12,376 nucleotides of DNA, taken from assembly GCA_023954795.1 (NCBI GenBank), contig JAGSHA010000057.1, forward strand, positions 1 through 12,376. The letters run 5' to 3'. The DNA comes from Oceanospirillaceae bacterium (GTDB taxonomy: Bacteria; Pseudomonadota; Gammaproteobacteria; Pseudomonadales; Balneatricaceae). Shown piece by piece: positions 1 to 6,374 of this stretch (its first letter is position 1; every line of letters begins with the position of its first letter). Below the pieces are notes generated by a model. The model was not told the origin of the DNA. It saw only the letters and a program-made list of their open reading frames with translations, and searched no databases. The position numbers and the translations under genes are program-made.

Positions 1-266
1 GCAACATCGAATGTCTTAAGCGCTGCCTGAGCGCACTGAGCGAAGGTGACGCCCTTCTATTAATTGAAGATGGTGTACTGACATCACTGCCTGCTCATGC
101 CGCTTACTATGATCAGATCAATGCAAATATAACGTTTTACGCATTGCAAGTAGATCTTGAGGCCCGCGGACTGAGCGACATGAAAGATAACCGGTTCACG
201 GTGGTAGATGACAGCGGCTTCGTCGATTTGGCCTGCGAGCACGACAAAGTCGTGAGTTGGTATTAG
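1..266 (+). CDS. tusB: TusB/DsrH-family sulfur relay protein, 3' part (5' end outside window)
   Basis: The reading frame enters at base 3 and runs 87 codons to TAG at 264-266. The visible part holds a leucine-rich strand followed by acidic residues (LLLIEDGVL), then YALQVDLEARGL and a C-terminus ending in VVSWY. This is the layout of E. coli TusB, which has LLLLQDGV, YALNEDLIARGL and a final Trp. TusB forms the cytoplasmic TusBCD complex that passes persulfide sulfur from TusA to TusE for 2-thiolation of tRNA wobble uridine by MnmA (family knowledge). The tusE start lies two bases after the stop, which supports the call. The missing N-terminus (roughly 10 residues by comparison with E. coli) and the expected tusD/tusC genes lie upstream of the window. 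Confidence 0.87.
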   Translation, partial: NIECLKRCLSALSEGDALLLIEDGVLTSLPAHAAYYDQINANITFYALQVDLEARGLSDMKDNRFTVVDDSGFVDLACEHDKVVSWY

Positions 267-268
267 CA

Positions 269-601
269 ATGACACTCGTAGTTGACGGCACTTCCATTGA
301 AGTTGATGACGAAGGTTATCTCGTCTCTTTATCAGACTGGTCTGAGACAGTTGCAGAAGCAATTGCACGCTCGGAACAGCTGGAGCTCACACCCGAGCAC
401 TGGGCTGTGATCAACGTGATCAGGGACTTCTATCAGACATTTGAGCATGCTCCGGCTATGCGACCGTTCGTAAAAGCTGTAGGACTGGCGCTAGGTGCCG
501 ATAAAGGTAAAAGCATCTATTTGATGACGCTGTTTCCAGACAGCCCGGCCAAACTGGCCGCTAAGATCGCAGGCTTACCCAAGCCGACAAACTGCCTGTA
601 G
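269..601 (+). CDS. tusE: Sulfurtransferase TusE (DsrC family)
   Basis: The 110-residue product matches TusE in length (109 in E. coli) and along its whole sequence: DDEGYL near 13-18, LTPEHWAVINVIRDFY at 40-55, KGKSIYLMTLFP at 79-90 and the C-terminal AGLPKPTNCL. The penultimate Cys109 corresponds to the sulfur-carrying cysteine of TusE. The protein accepts persulfide sulfur from TusBCD and hands it to MnmA for s2U34 synthesis in tRNA (family knowledge). ATG at 269 is chosen because it aligns with the E. coli start and lies two bases after the tusB stop; an in-frame TTG at 257 would overlap tusB without matching the family. Full dissimilatory DsrC has two conserved C-terminal cysteines; only one is present here, which favours TusE over DsrC. 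Confidence 0.94.
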   Translation: MTLVVDGTSIEVDDEGYLVSLSDWSETVAEAIARSEQLELTPEHWAVINVIRDFYQTFEHAPAMRPFVKAVGLALGADKGKSIYLMTLFPDSPAKLAAKIAGLPKPTNCL

Positions 602-621
602 ATCAGGCGTAAGGAGCAAGA

Positions 622-1551
622 ATGAGTTTACCGACAGTTGCGTTTCTCGGTATTGGGCTAATGGGGTTACCCATGGCGACCAACCTTCTCAATGCCGGCT
701 ATCAGCTGACCGCATGGAACCGCACCCGCAGCAAAGCGGAGACGTTGGAAGCATGGGGAGCTAAAGTCGCCGATACACCACGTGAAGCCGTGTTGAACGC
801 AGATGTCGTTATTACCATGCTTGAAAACGGCCCCGTCGTAGAGGATGTGCTTTTTGGCCAGAATGCCGCTGAGCATTGCAATACCGGAACGCTGATCATT
901 GATATGAGTTCTATCCCACCAGAGATGGCCAAAGATCATGCTAAACGCTTAGGCGCATTGGGACTCAAATACCTGGATGCACCGGTATCCGGTGGCACCG
1001 TGGGCGCGGAACAGGCAACGCTGTCAATTATGGCGGGTGGGGACAAAGCGACGTTTGAAAGCGCAGAATATCTATTTGGCGTACTGGGACGATCTGCAAC
1101 CTATATCGGCCCTTCGGGTTCAGGGCAGCTGGCGAAGTGTGCCAATCAGGCTATCGTTGGAATTACCATTGGTGCTGTATCTGAAGCGCTGCTATTGGCA
1201 GCCGAAGGCGGAGCAGACCCTGCGGCAGTCAGAGAAGCATTGCTCGGCGGTTTTGCCAGCAGTCGGATTCTTGAACTACATGGACAACGCATGATTGATC
1301 GCAACTTTATGCCGGGTGCGACATCTCGCGTGCAGCTTAAGGATTTGCGGACTATTCTGGATACGGCCCACGCGCAGAACCTAACCTTGCCGCTATCGCA
1401 GCGTGTATATGATGAATATCTCAATATGACGGCAAAAGGAATGGAAAACTGCGATCACAGTGGTCTGTTGTTACAACTGGAGTCACTTAATCAACCCGCA
1501 CGCCTGGGTGATGGAGAAACGCTTCGTCCGGCGCTGGTGGAGAAAAAGTAA
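622..1551 (+). CDS. glxR: NAD(P)-dependent beta-hydroxyacid dehydrogenase, probable 2-hydroxy-3-oxopropionate (tartronate semialdehyde) reductase
   Basis: The 309-residue protein has the family layout: an N-terminal Rossmann fold with GIGLMG at 10-15, the cofactor-selecting NRTRSK at 33-38 (the arginines suggest NADPH, inference), the substrate loop DAPVSGG at 119-125, and the catalytic-lysine helix with K172 in GQLAKCANQ, followed by KDL at 240-242 in the all-helical C-terminal domain. These enzymes interconvert a beta-hydroxyacid and its semialdehyde. Co-location with hydroxypyruvate isomerase (1-base overlap of stop and start) points to tartronate semialdehyde to glycerate, as GlxR/GarR do, but 3-hydroxyisobutyrate-type or L-threonate (LtnD-like) substrates cannot be excluded. 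The usual KxxNN motif reads K-C-A-N-Q here. AAGGAG at 611-616 is a strong ribosome site five bases before ATG. Family certain, substrate less so. Confidence 0.85.
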   Translation: MSLPTVAFLGIGLMGLPMATNLLNAGYQLTAWNRTRSKAETLEAWGAKVADTPREAVLNADVVITMLENGPVVEDVLFGQNAAEHCNTGTLIIDMSSIPPEMAKDHAKRLGALGLKYLDAPVSGGTVGAEQATLSIMAGGDKATFESAEYLFGVLGRSATYIGPSGSGQLAKCANQAIVGITIGAVSEALLLAAEGGADPAAVREALLGGFASSRILELHGQRMIDRNFMPGATSRVQLKDLRTILDTAHAQNLTLPLSQRVYDEYLNMTAKGMENCDHSGLLLQLESLNQPARLGDGETLRPALVEKK

Positions 1552-2336
1552 TGCCGAATTTTGCTGTTAACCTCAGCATGCTGTTTACCGAGCTGCCACT
1601 GATTGAGCGTTTTGATGCCGCTGCACAAGCGGGTTTTAAGCAGGTGGAAATTCAGTTCCCCTATGAGCTGACACCAGACGAAATTAAAGCGGCCCTGCAG
1701 CGCAACCAGCAAACACTGGTGCTCATTAACCTCCCTGCTGGAGACTGGGCTGGCGGAGAACGCGGTATTGCCTGCCATCCAGATCGGGTAGAGGAATTCA
1801 ATCATGGTGTTAATCTGGCACTGGAATACGCCACATCACTTGGCGTAAAGAAGATAAACTGCCTGTCCGGTATAAAGCCTGATGATGTCAGCAGCCAGAG
1901 CGCAGAAGAGACATTCGCACGCAACTTGAAACATGCTGCCAATACACTCGGAGCGCATGACATCCAGCTAATGGCTGAAGCTATAAACACGCAGGACATT
2001 GCTGGATTTTTCCTTAACACATCAAGACAACTTGTTGATTTAAAAGAATCATTTTGTATTAACAATCTTTACCTGCAGTATGACGTTTATCATATGCAAA
2101 TTATGGAAGGCAATCTGATCACGACGTTGCAGAAGAATCTCCGCAACGTTGGACACATACAGATAGCTGATGTCCCGGGACGCCACGAACCTGGTACCGG
2201 CGAGATCAACTTCCCAAATCTTTTCAAAGCCATAGATGCTATGGGATACTCAGGCACAATCAGTCTGGAGTATGTCCCGGCAGCAGATACGCTGAGCGGA
2301 TTAGCTCAGGTTAAACCGATAATAGGTGGACAGTAA
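1551..2336 (+). CDS. hyi: Hydroxypyruvate isomerase (TIM-barrel sugar isomerase family)
   Basis: The 261-residue protein has the length and motifs of Hyi. The catalytic glutamate pair is at E143 (LMAEAIN) and E240 (SLEYVP), with metal/substrate ligands in QYDVYHMQ (D178, H181) and HIQIADVPGRHEPGTGEI (H202, Q204, R211). It would interconvert hydroxypyruvate and tartronate semialdehyde, whose reduction to glycerate could be done by the preceding reductase. OtnI (2-oxo-tetronate isomerase) is a close relative and a real alternative substrate class, but no OtnK kinase or OtnC aldolase is visible. ATG overlaps the last base of the upstream stop (TAATG), a sign of translational coupling. No gcl (glyoxylate carboligase) is in the window, unlike the classical gcl-hyi-glxR cluster. 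Confidence 0.9.
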   Translation: MPNFAVNLSMLFTELPLIERFDAAAQAGFKQVEIQFPYELTPDEIKAALQRNQQTLVLINLPAGDWAGGERGIACHPDRVEEFNHGVNLALEYATSLGVKKINCLSGIKPDDVSSQSAEETFARNLKHAANTLGAHDIQLMAEAINTQDIAGFFLNTSRQLVDLKESFCINNLYLQYDVYHMQIMEGNLITTLQKNLRNVGHIQIADVPGRHEPGTGEINFPNLFKAIDAMGYSGTISLEYVPAADTLSGLAQVKPIIGGQ

Positions 2337-2338
2337 TC

Positions 2339-2896
2339 ATGGGTCTTGAACAAGCCGCAGAAGATCTGCAACAGTATCTAAGTAACGCCTCTAAAGAACA
2401 GACGAAACAAACCAATCAGGATGATGTTGTCTTCCATCAGTGGGCAACGTTTAAGGTTAACAACGAGCTGTATGGCATCGATGTTATCAAGGTCAAAGAA
2501 GTGTTGCGCTTCAGTGAAATGACCCCGGTACCCGGCGCGGAAAACTATGTTCTCGGCATTATCAATCTACGCGGTAACGTCGTGACCGTTATTGATACCC
2601 GCCGCCTCTTCGGATTGCCTCCGGTACCTACCGACGACGACACCCGCATCATTGTGATTGAGTACAACGAACAGGAAGTCATCGGCATTGTTGTAGATAG
2701 CGTGGACGAAGTCATCAATCTTCCGCAAAACGATGTAGATCGCGCGCCAAGCGTTTCCAGCGACGAATCGACCCGCCGCTTCGTACAGGGCGTGTGCTAT
2801 CACAACAACGTACTGATCATCCTATTAGACATCATGAAGATGCTAACCAGCATTACGCCACATGATTCAGAAGACGGCCCGTCAGAGATCGCCTGA
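2339..2896 (+). CDS. cheW: CheW-like chemotaxis coupling protein with N-terminal extension
   Basis: The 185-residue protein contains one CheW domain from about residue 33 to 170: QWATFKVNNELYGIDVIKVKEV, then VPGAENYVLGIINLRGNVVTVIDTRRLFG with the conserved NLRG at 76-79, and GIVVDSVDEV at 116-125. CheW proteins bridge chemoreceptors and the CheA kinase at the inner membrane (family knowledge). The first 32 residues are a polar Gln/Asn/Lys-rich tail that precedes the fold and is absent from short CheW proteins such as that of E. coli. AGGTGG at 2324-2329, inside the end of hyi, is a plausible ribosome site, and the start is two bases after the hyi stop, so the gene is probably in the same transcript. 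No other chemotaxis or flagellar gene is visible. It could serve flagellar chemotaxis or another Che array; the sequence does not decide. Confidence 0.92.
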   Translation: MGLEQAAEDLQQYLSNASKEQTKQTNQDDVVFHQWATFKVNNELYGIDVIKVKEVLRFSEMTPVPGAENYVLGIINLRGNVVTVIDTRRLFGLPPVPTDDDTRIIVIEYNEQEVIGIVVDSVDEVINLPQNDVDRAPSVSSDESTRRFVQGVCYHNNVLIILLDIMKMLTSITPHDSEDGPSEIA

Positions 2897-2907
2897 TTCC
2901 TGCGAAC

Positions 2908-3315
2908 CTAGCTTCCGATGTGCACCACGATCTGGCGATGACCAGCGTGGTGCCGATGTTCCCAGCAATACACGCCCTGCCAGGTTCCTAGCGCCAGCCG
3001 TCCATTCATTATTGGAATGGAGAGCGTTGTCGATGTCAGCGCAGCTTTAATATGCGCAGGCATGTCATCCTCCCCTTCCAGAGTATGGGTGTAGAGCGGG
3101 TCATTCTCCTGCACCAACCGATTCATCCAGTTCTCCAGATCAATTTTTGCACTCGGATCTGCATTTTCCTGAATCGTCAGGCTGGCCGACGTATGCTGAA
3201 TCAGTAACGAACAGAGTCCATTATTGATACCGGAGCCCGATACTAATGTATCGAGTTGTGATGTGAACTCGAAGAGCCCCTGACGGCCTGTTTTGACTGA
3301 AAGTGTGGTAACCAT
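2908..3315 (-). CDS. yjbQ: YjbQ/UPF0047 family protein (secondary thiamine-phosphate synthase-like)
   Basis: The 135-residue product carries the UPF0047 signature: LLIQHTSASLTIQENADP, then DLENWMNRL, the THTLEGEDDMPAHIK block containing the conserved acidic/His residues, and LGTWQGVYCWEHR near the C-terminus. Members can show weak thiamine-phosphate synthase activity in genetic tests, but the physiological role is unsettled (family knowledge). I choose ATG at 3315 because MVTTLSVKTG is the usual beginning; an in-frame GTG at 3348 would add 11 residues encoded by the mdh terminator hairpin and has no ribosome site. A recognisable SD for ATG 3315 is poor: AAGGGG lies 13 bases upstream, in the 3' arm of that hairpin. 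The gene converges on cheW with an 11-base gap. Confidence 0.9.
   Translation of the reverse strand: MVTTLSVKTGRQGLFEFTSQLDTLVSGSGINNGLCSLLIQHTSASLTIQENADPSAKIDLENWMNRLVQENDPLYTHTLEGEDDMPAHIKAALTSTTLSIPIMNGRLALGTWQGVYCWEHRHHAGHRQIVVHIGS
2922..2953 (+). other. Strong imperfect hairpin just after the cheW stop, within the 3' end of yjbQ
   Basis: GCACCACG (2922-2929) pairs with CGTGGTGC (2946-2953), and CTGG (2932-2935) with CCAG (2942-2945), leaving a two-base bulge and a six-base loop. Twelve base pairs in total lie 25 bases after the cheW stop. There is no T-tract, so it is not a typical intrinsic terminator. It could protect or define the 3' end of the plus-strand transcript. It is also the coding sequence for the His-rich C-terminus of YjbQ, so selection on protein may partly explain it. 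Confidence 0.5.
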
Positions 3316-3318
3316 AAG

Positions 3319-3347
3319 AAATAAAATGCCCCTTAGATGAAGGGGCA
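3319..3347 (-). terminator. Intrinsic terminator downstream of mdh
   Basis: Read on the minus strand, TGCCCCTT pairs perfectly with AAGGGGCA (8 bp) around the five-base loop CATCT and is followed directly by TTTTATTT. It lies 33 bases after the mdh stop and ends three bases before the yjbQ ATG. On the plus strand the hairpin is followed by CTTTAGC, so termination in that direction would be weak. Confidence 0.82.
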
Positions 3348-3379
3348 CTTTAGCAAAGAGCAGCTCAGATCAGCAATGC

Positions 3380-4480
3380 TCAGAGGACGCGATTGGTCGT
3401 CATAAATTTGCTATCAGCATCCGGACCGGTATTGTCGGCATAGAGCGTTACGCCTGAGCGCAAGCAGATAGACAGATTCTGATGGGATGCTTCTGTCTCT
3501 TTCGGCAACATCTCCTCTACCGCTGCCTTCTCATCCAGTAGCTCCTGCTCTGTCGCAGTCAGACGTTGACGACTGAACTCATTTACTTCTACATTCTGAA
3601 CAATCTGGTAGCGGCCATAGTTACAGATCACAGGGAAAGAATAGAAAATCCCTTTTGTAATGCCGTAACTGCCATCACTCAACAAGCCCATACTAATAAT
3701 TTCACCCGGCTCAGTGCCGAGAACCCAATCCCGCATCTGGTCAACAATCGCCTGCGCAGCAGATGCCGCACTCGATAACCCTCGCGCTTCGATGATTTCG
3801 CCACCACGTTTTTGCACCTTGGGAATAAACTCGTCGCGATACCATGTGGTATCAATCTGCGCCATCGCAGGCTTGCCCAAAATGGTTGCCTGATGAAGAT
3901 CAGGGTATTGCGTTGGCGAATGGTTACCCCAGATCATGATGCCGCCAATATCACGCGTTGTGGCGCCACAATGGTTCGCAAGAATACCTTTCGCACGGTT
4001 GTGATCAAGGCGCGTCAGGCACGTAAACTGTGATGGGCTCAGATCAGGGGCGTTACGGCTGGCGATCAGCGCATTGGTATTCGCAGGGTTGCCAGTCACC
4101 AGGACTTTAACATCACGGTTAGCGAAATCATTCAGCGCCTTACCCTGACGAGCAAAAATTTGTGCATTTTCTTCCAGCAAATCCCTGCGCTCCATACCCG
4201 GACCACGAGGCTTAGCACCGACCAGCAGCGCATAATGTGCATTGTTGAAACCGTCTTCCACATTGTCGTGCAACGTAATGGTGTGCAACAAAGGATAAGC
4301 ACAATCCATCAACTCCATCGCCACACCACGCAGTGAATCCATAGCATGAGGGAGTTCAACAAGCTGCAATATAACGGGCTGATCTTTACCCATCATTTCA
4401 CCTGCTGCGATTTTGAACAACAAACTATAGCTAATCGCACCGGCTGCACCGGTCACTGCAATTCGAACTGGACGTCTCAT
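3380..4480 (-). CDS. mdh: Malate dehydrogenase (NAD-dependent, type 2), with long C-terminal extension
   Basis: This enzyme oxidises malate to oxaloacetate in the TCA cycle in the cytoplasm. Visible motifs are the nucleotide-binding VTGAAGAISYSLLF (9-22), the mobile loop PRGPGMERRD with substrate arginines near R92 and R98, TGNPANTNA (129-137), TRLDHNRA with R157 and D159, and the catalytic His187 in WGNHSPTQYPD. The Burkholderia/actinobacterial-type sequence (about 326-330 residues) differs from the 312-residue E. coli type. The homologous part ends near residue 325 (AAVEEML); the remaining roughly 41 residues to the stop are an extension I do not recognise. The usual GAAGQI reads GAAGAI here. 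ATG at 4480 gives the expected N-terminus, with AAGGG nine bases upstream. It is followed by a good terminator and preceded by a 164-base leader, so it is probably transcribed on its own. Confidence 0.95.
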   Translation of the reverse strand: MRRPVRIAVTGAAGAISYSLLFKIAAGEMMGKDQPVILQLVELPHAMDSLRGVAMELMDCAYPLLHTITLHDNVEDGFNNAHYALLVGAKPRGPGMERRDLLEENAQIFARQGKALNDFANRDVKVLVTGNPANTNALIASRNAPDLSPSQFTCLTRLDHNRAKGILANHCGATTRDIGGIMIWGNHSPTQYPDLHQATILGKPAMAQIDTTWYRDEFIPKVQKRGGEIIEARGLSSAASAAQAIVDQMRDWVLGTEPGEIISMGLLSDGSYGITKGIFYSFPVICNYGRYQIVQNVEVNEFSRQRLTATEQELLDEKAAVEEMLPKETEASHQNLSICLRSGVTLYADNTGPDADSKFMTTNRVL

Positions 4481-4481
4481 T

Positions 4482-4491
4482 GGTTATAACC
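4482..4491. repeat. Perfect 10-base palindrome next to the mdh start codon
   Basis: GGTTATAACC is its own reverse complement and sits one base before the mdh ATG, overlapping the AAGGG ribosome-binding sequence. It may be chance in an AT-rich leader. Confidence 0.35.
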
Positions 4492-4526
4492 CTTAGTTAT
4501 ATATTTATAATTATATTTACTTTCAG

Positions 4527-4560
4527 ACAAAAGTATAAATACATTTATACCGTAAAGTAA
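4527..4560 (-). promoter_or_regulatory. mdh: Candidate mdh promoter with overlapping 18-base palindromic operator
   Basis: On the minus strand a TTACTT (-35-like, weak) is followed after 17 bases by TATACT (-10, five of six consensus bases), roughly 50 bases before the mdh ATG. The interval contains GTATAAAT-GT-ATTTATAC (4533-4550), a perfect 8-bp inverted repeat with a two-base centre that overlaps the -10 element, a usual position for a repressor site. The regulator is unknown; the sequence does not match Fur, ArgR or TyrR consensus. The promoter assignment is inference from one sequence. Confidence 0.45.
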
Positions 4561-4629
4561 GCAGCAATTACTAAGGAATTGTGACAATGAGGTAGAATTT
4601 GGCTGTTTTTGGCCGTTTTGAGGCAAAGC

Positions 4630-4650
4630 CTGTAACCACGGGGGTTACAG
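4630..4650 (-). terminator. Hairpin containing the radical SAM gene stop codon, possible terminator
   Basis: On the minus strand CTGTAACC pairs with GGTTACAG (8 bp) around the loop CCCGT. The TAA inside the first arm is the stop codon of the radical SAM gene. The following sequence GCTTTGCCTCAAAACGG lacks a proper T-tract, so this is at best a weak or Rho-assisted terminator or a 3' end stabiliser for the long upstream operon. Confidence 0.4.
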
Positions 4651-5544
4651 ACCTCTGTGAGAATCGTTTCGCAGGGAGATTAGAGACGAATTTTCAAGCG
4701 CACCTCGAATCTGGGCAAGCATTTTATCCTTATCCCGACCGAGTACGCCTTTGAGCACAAGATAGTTGGACGCATGGTCACTTCGGAATACGGACCGTTC
4801 CAGCTCGGTGTGAGACAGCATCAGCTCCATCTCGCGGAACAGCCCCTGCTGGTCCAGCATCTGGAAGTCACCACCAAACCCTTCAAGTACTTTATCCATG
4901 CCATTCCGGAAGAACAGCACGAGTGTAGCAAAGTAATCCGGCTGGGTTTCATTCACCAAACGTGCGGCAGCCAATGCATGCTGTTCGCTGTATTTTACGC
5001 CTCCCATCCCGTTGATGATCATCACCGAGGTCTTCATCCCTGCAGACTTTGCCTTCAACAGCGCATCACAGGTTGAACGATAAGTTTCACCCTTTTGAAT
5101 CTTCGCCAGCACCTCGTCATCGCCGCTTTCTGCACCGATATAAAGCAACCCCAAGCCAAGTTCACGCAGTTCTTGTAGCTCTTCAACCGTCTTGTTTTTA
5201 AGGTTGCGGGGTAAACAGTAAGCAGAAACACGTGTGACCGCAGGCATCTGTACTCGAATGGCCTCGAGAATGGTCTTCAGGCGACGGAAGGACAATGCCA
5301 TCGCATCACCATCGGCCAGAAAGATCCTGCGTACGCCTGCCAGCTCTTCACCACATCGTCGAATCTCTTCCAATACCTGAGCCTCAGCTTTGGGCTTAAA
5401 GCGCTTCTGCGGCTCGGTATACATCTCGCAAAAAGTGCAATTGTTCCAACTGCAGCCATTCGTCACCTGAAGAATCAGCGAATTACCTTCACTGGGTGGA
5501 CGAAATAGCGGCTCAATATATTCAACGGGCGGATAGTAATACAT
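4645..5544 (-). CDS. Radical SAM protein of unknown substrate
   Basis: The 299-residue protein carries the iron-sulfur ligand motif NGCSWNNCTFCEMY with C31, C36 and C39 (C-x4-C-x2-C, rather than the commonest C-x3-C-x2-C), a SAM-binding LADGDAMAL segment (77-84) and the strand IGAESGDDEVLAKIQKG (136-152). The C-terminal FRSDHASNYLVLKGVLGRDKDKML (253-276) is a conserved ending of one COG1032-like branch (memory-based). It should cleave S-adenosylmethionine at a [4Fe-4S] cluster; the substrate is unknown. Cysteines outside the motif (C64, C110, C159) do not form an obvious second cluster. It starts 11 bases after the tatD stop and is the last gene of the operon. ATG 5544 has only weak SD (AGAG). 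Confidence 0.88.
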   Translation of the reverse strand: MYYYPPVEYIEPLFRPPSEGNSLILQVTNGCSWNNCTFCEMYTEPQKRFKPKAEAQVLEEIRRCGEELAGVRRIFLADGDAMALSFRRLKTILEAIRVQMPAVTRVSAYCLPRNLKNKTVEELQELRELGLGLLYIGAESGDDEVLAKIQKGETYRSTCDALLKAKSAGMKTSVMIINGMGGVKYSEQHALAAARLVNETQPDYFATLVLFFRNGMDKVLEGFGGDFQMLDQQGLFREMELMLSHTELERSVFRSDHASNYLVLKGVLGRDKDKMLAQIRGALENSSLISLRNDSHRGL

Positions 5545-5555
5545 GAGATGACTCT

Positions 5556-6350
5556 CTACTCTGCTGCAGACGAAACCTGAGTGCGACTAAACAACTGATG
5601 GAAGTTTTCACGGGTTTGATCAGCAACCTGCTCCACGCTAACGCCCTTTAGGTCCGCCACACACTGCGCTACTTCAACCACATACTTCGGTTCATTCTTT
5701 TTGCCACGATACGGTACAGGCGCGAGGTAAGGCGCATCAGTTTCAATCAAGATACGCTCTAGCGGTATCGCTTTTACGACTTCACGCAATTCAGCCGCGT
5801 TTCGAAACGTAATGATGCCTGAAAATGAGATCATATAGTTCAGATCCAAGGCAGCTTTAGCCATCTCCAAACTTTCAGTGAAACAATGCAAGACTCCACC
5901 CACGTTCACATCACCGCAATCTCTGATAATACTCAAGGTGTCATCACGCGCATCTCGGGTGTGAATAATGGTTGGCAGCTTAGTTTCTGATGATGCTTGC
6001 AGATGATTTCGGAAGCTTTGCTGCTGCACCTCAACGGTGTCCTGCTGATAGTAATAATCCAGGCCAGTTTCACCAATAGCAACGATGCGGGGCTGCTGTG
6101 CAACCTCAACCAATACCTCAGTAGAGACAACGTCTCCTTCGGTATTGAGTGGATGAACACCCACCGATGCAAAAATATGATCGTATGGCTTAATCTGCTC
6201 ATACATGGCGCGAAACTGCTCCATCTCGATAGAAACGCATAACATCTGCTGAACCTGACGAGCCGTCGCGGCATCCAGCATTGCTTCAAAGTTACCGTCA
6301 TACGGAGAAAGGTCCAGCCTGTCGAGATGACAGTGGGAATCGATAAACAT
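5556..6350 (-). CDS. tatD: TatD-family metal-dependent hydrolase / deoxyribonuclease
   Basis: The 264-residue protein shows the full TatD set of metal ligands: H6 and H8 in IDSHCHLD, E94 in AIGETGLDYY, H130 in TIIHTRDA, H155 in GGVLHCFTES and D205 in ILIETDAPYLAP. The fold is an amidohydrolase-type TIM barrel that acts as a Mg2+-dependent 3'-5' DNase in characterised members (family knowledge). Position directly after pilZ, with holB and tmk further upstream, matches the Pseudomonas order and the YcfH branch rather than the TatD of the tatABC operon. The start ATG is 24 bases after the pilZ stop. Confidence 0.95.
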   Translation of the reverse strand: MFIDSHCHLDRLDLSPYDGNFEAMLDAATARQVQQMLCVSIEMEQFRAMYEQIKPYDHIFASVGVHPLNTEGDVVSTEVLVEVAQQPRIVAIGETGLDYYYQQDTVEVQQQSFRNHLQASSETKLPTIIHTRDARDDTLSIIRDCGDVNVGGVLHCFTESLEMAKAALDLNYMISFSGIITFRNAAELREVVKAIPLERILIETDAPYLAPVPYRGKKNEPKYVVEVAQCVADLKGVSVEQVADQTRENFHQLFSRTQVSSAAE

Positions 6351-6374
6351 GAGTAAACTACGTATATTGTGAGA

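Noticed and set aside
257..268. TTG start extending tusE by four residues
   Set aside because: It overlaps the end of tusB, and the family start aligns with ATG 269.
977..1294. 105-codon plus-strand open frame inside the reductase gene
   Set aside because: It is a frame shadow within a gene whose motifs are intact in the main frame; its translation has no recognisable domain.
2862..3050. Possible small plus-strand gene overlapping the ends of cheW and yjbQ
   Set aside because: It starts inside cheW, has no ribosome site and is explained as antisense to yjbQ.
4501..4520. AT-rich tract upstream of mdh as a replication origin or foreign DNA mark
   Set aside because: It is short, has no DnaA-box cluster or mobile gene, and suits an AT-rich promoter/leader.
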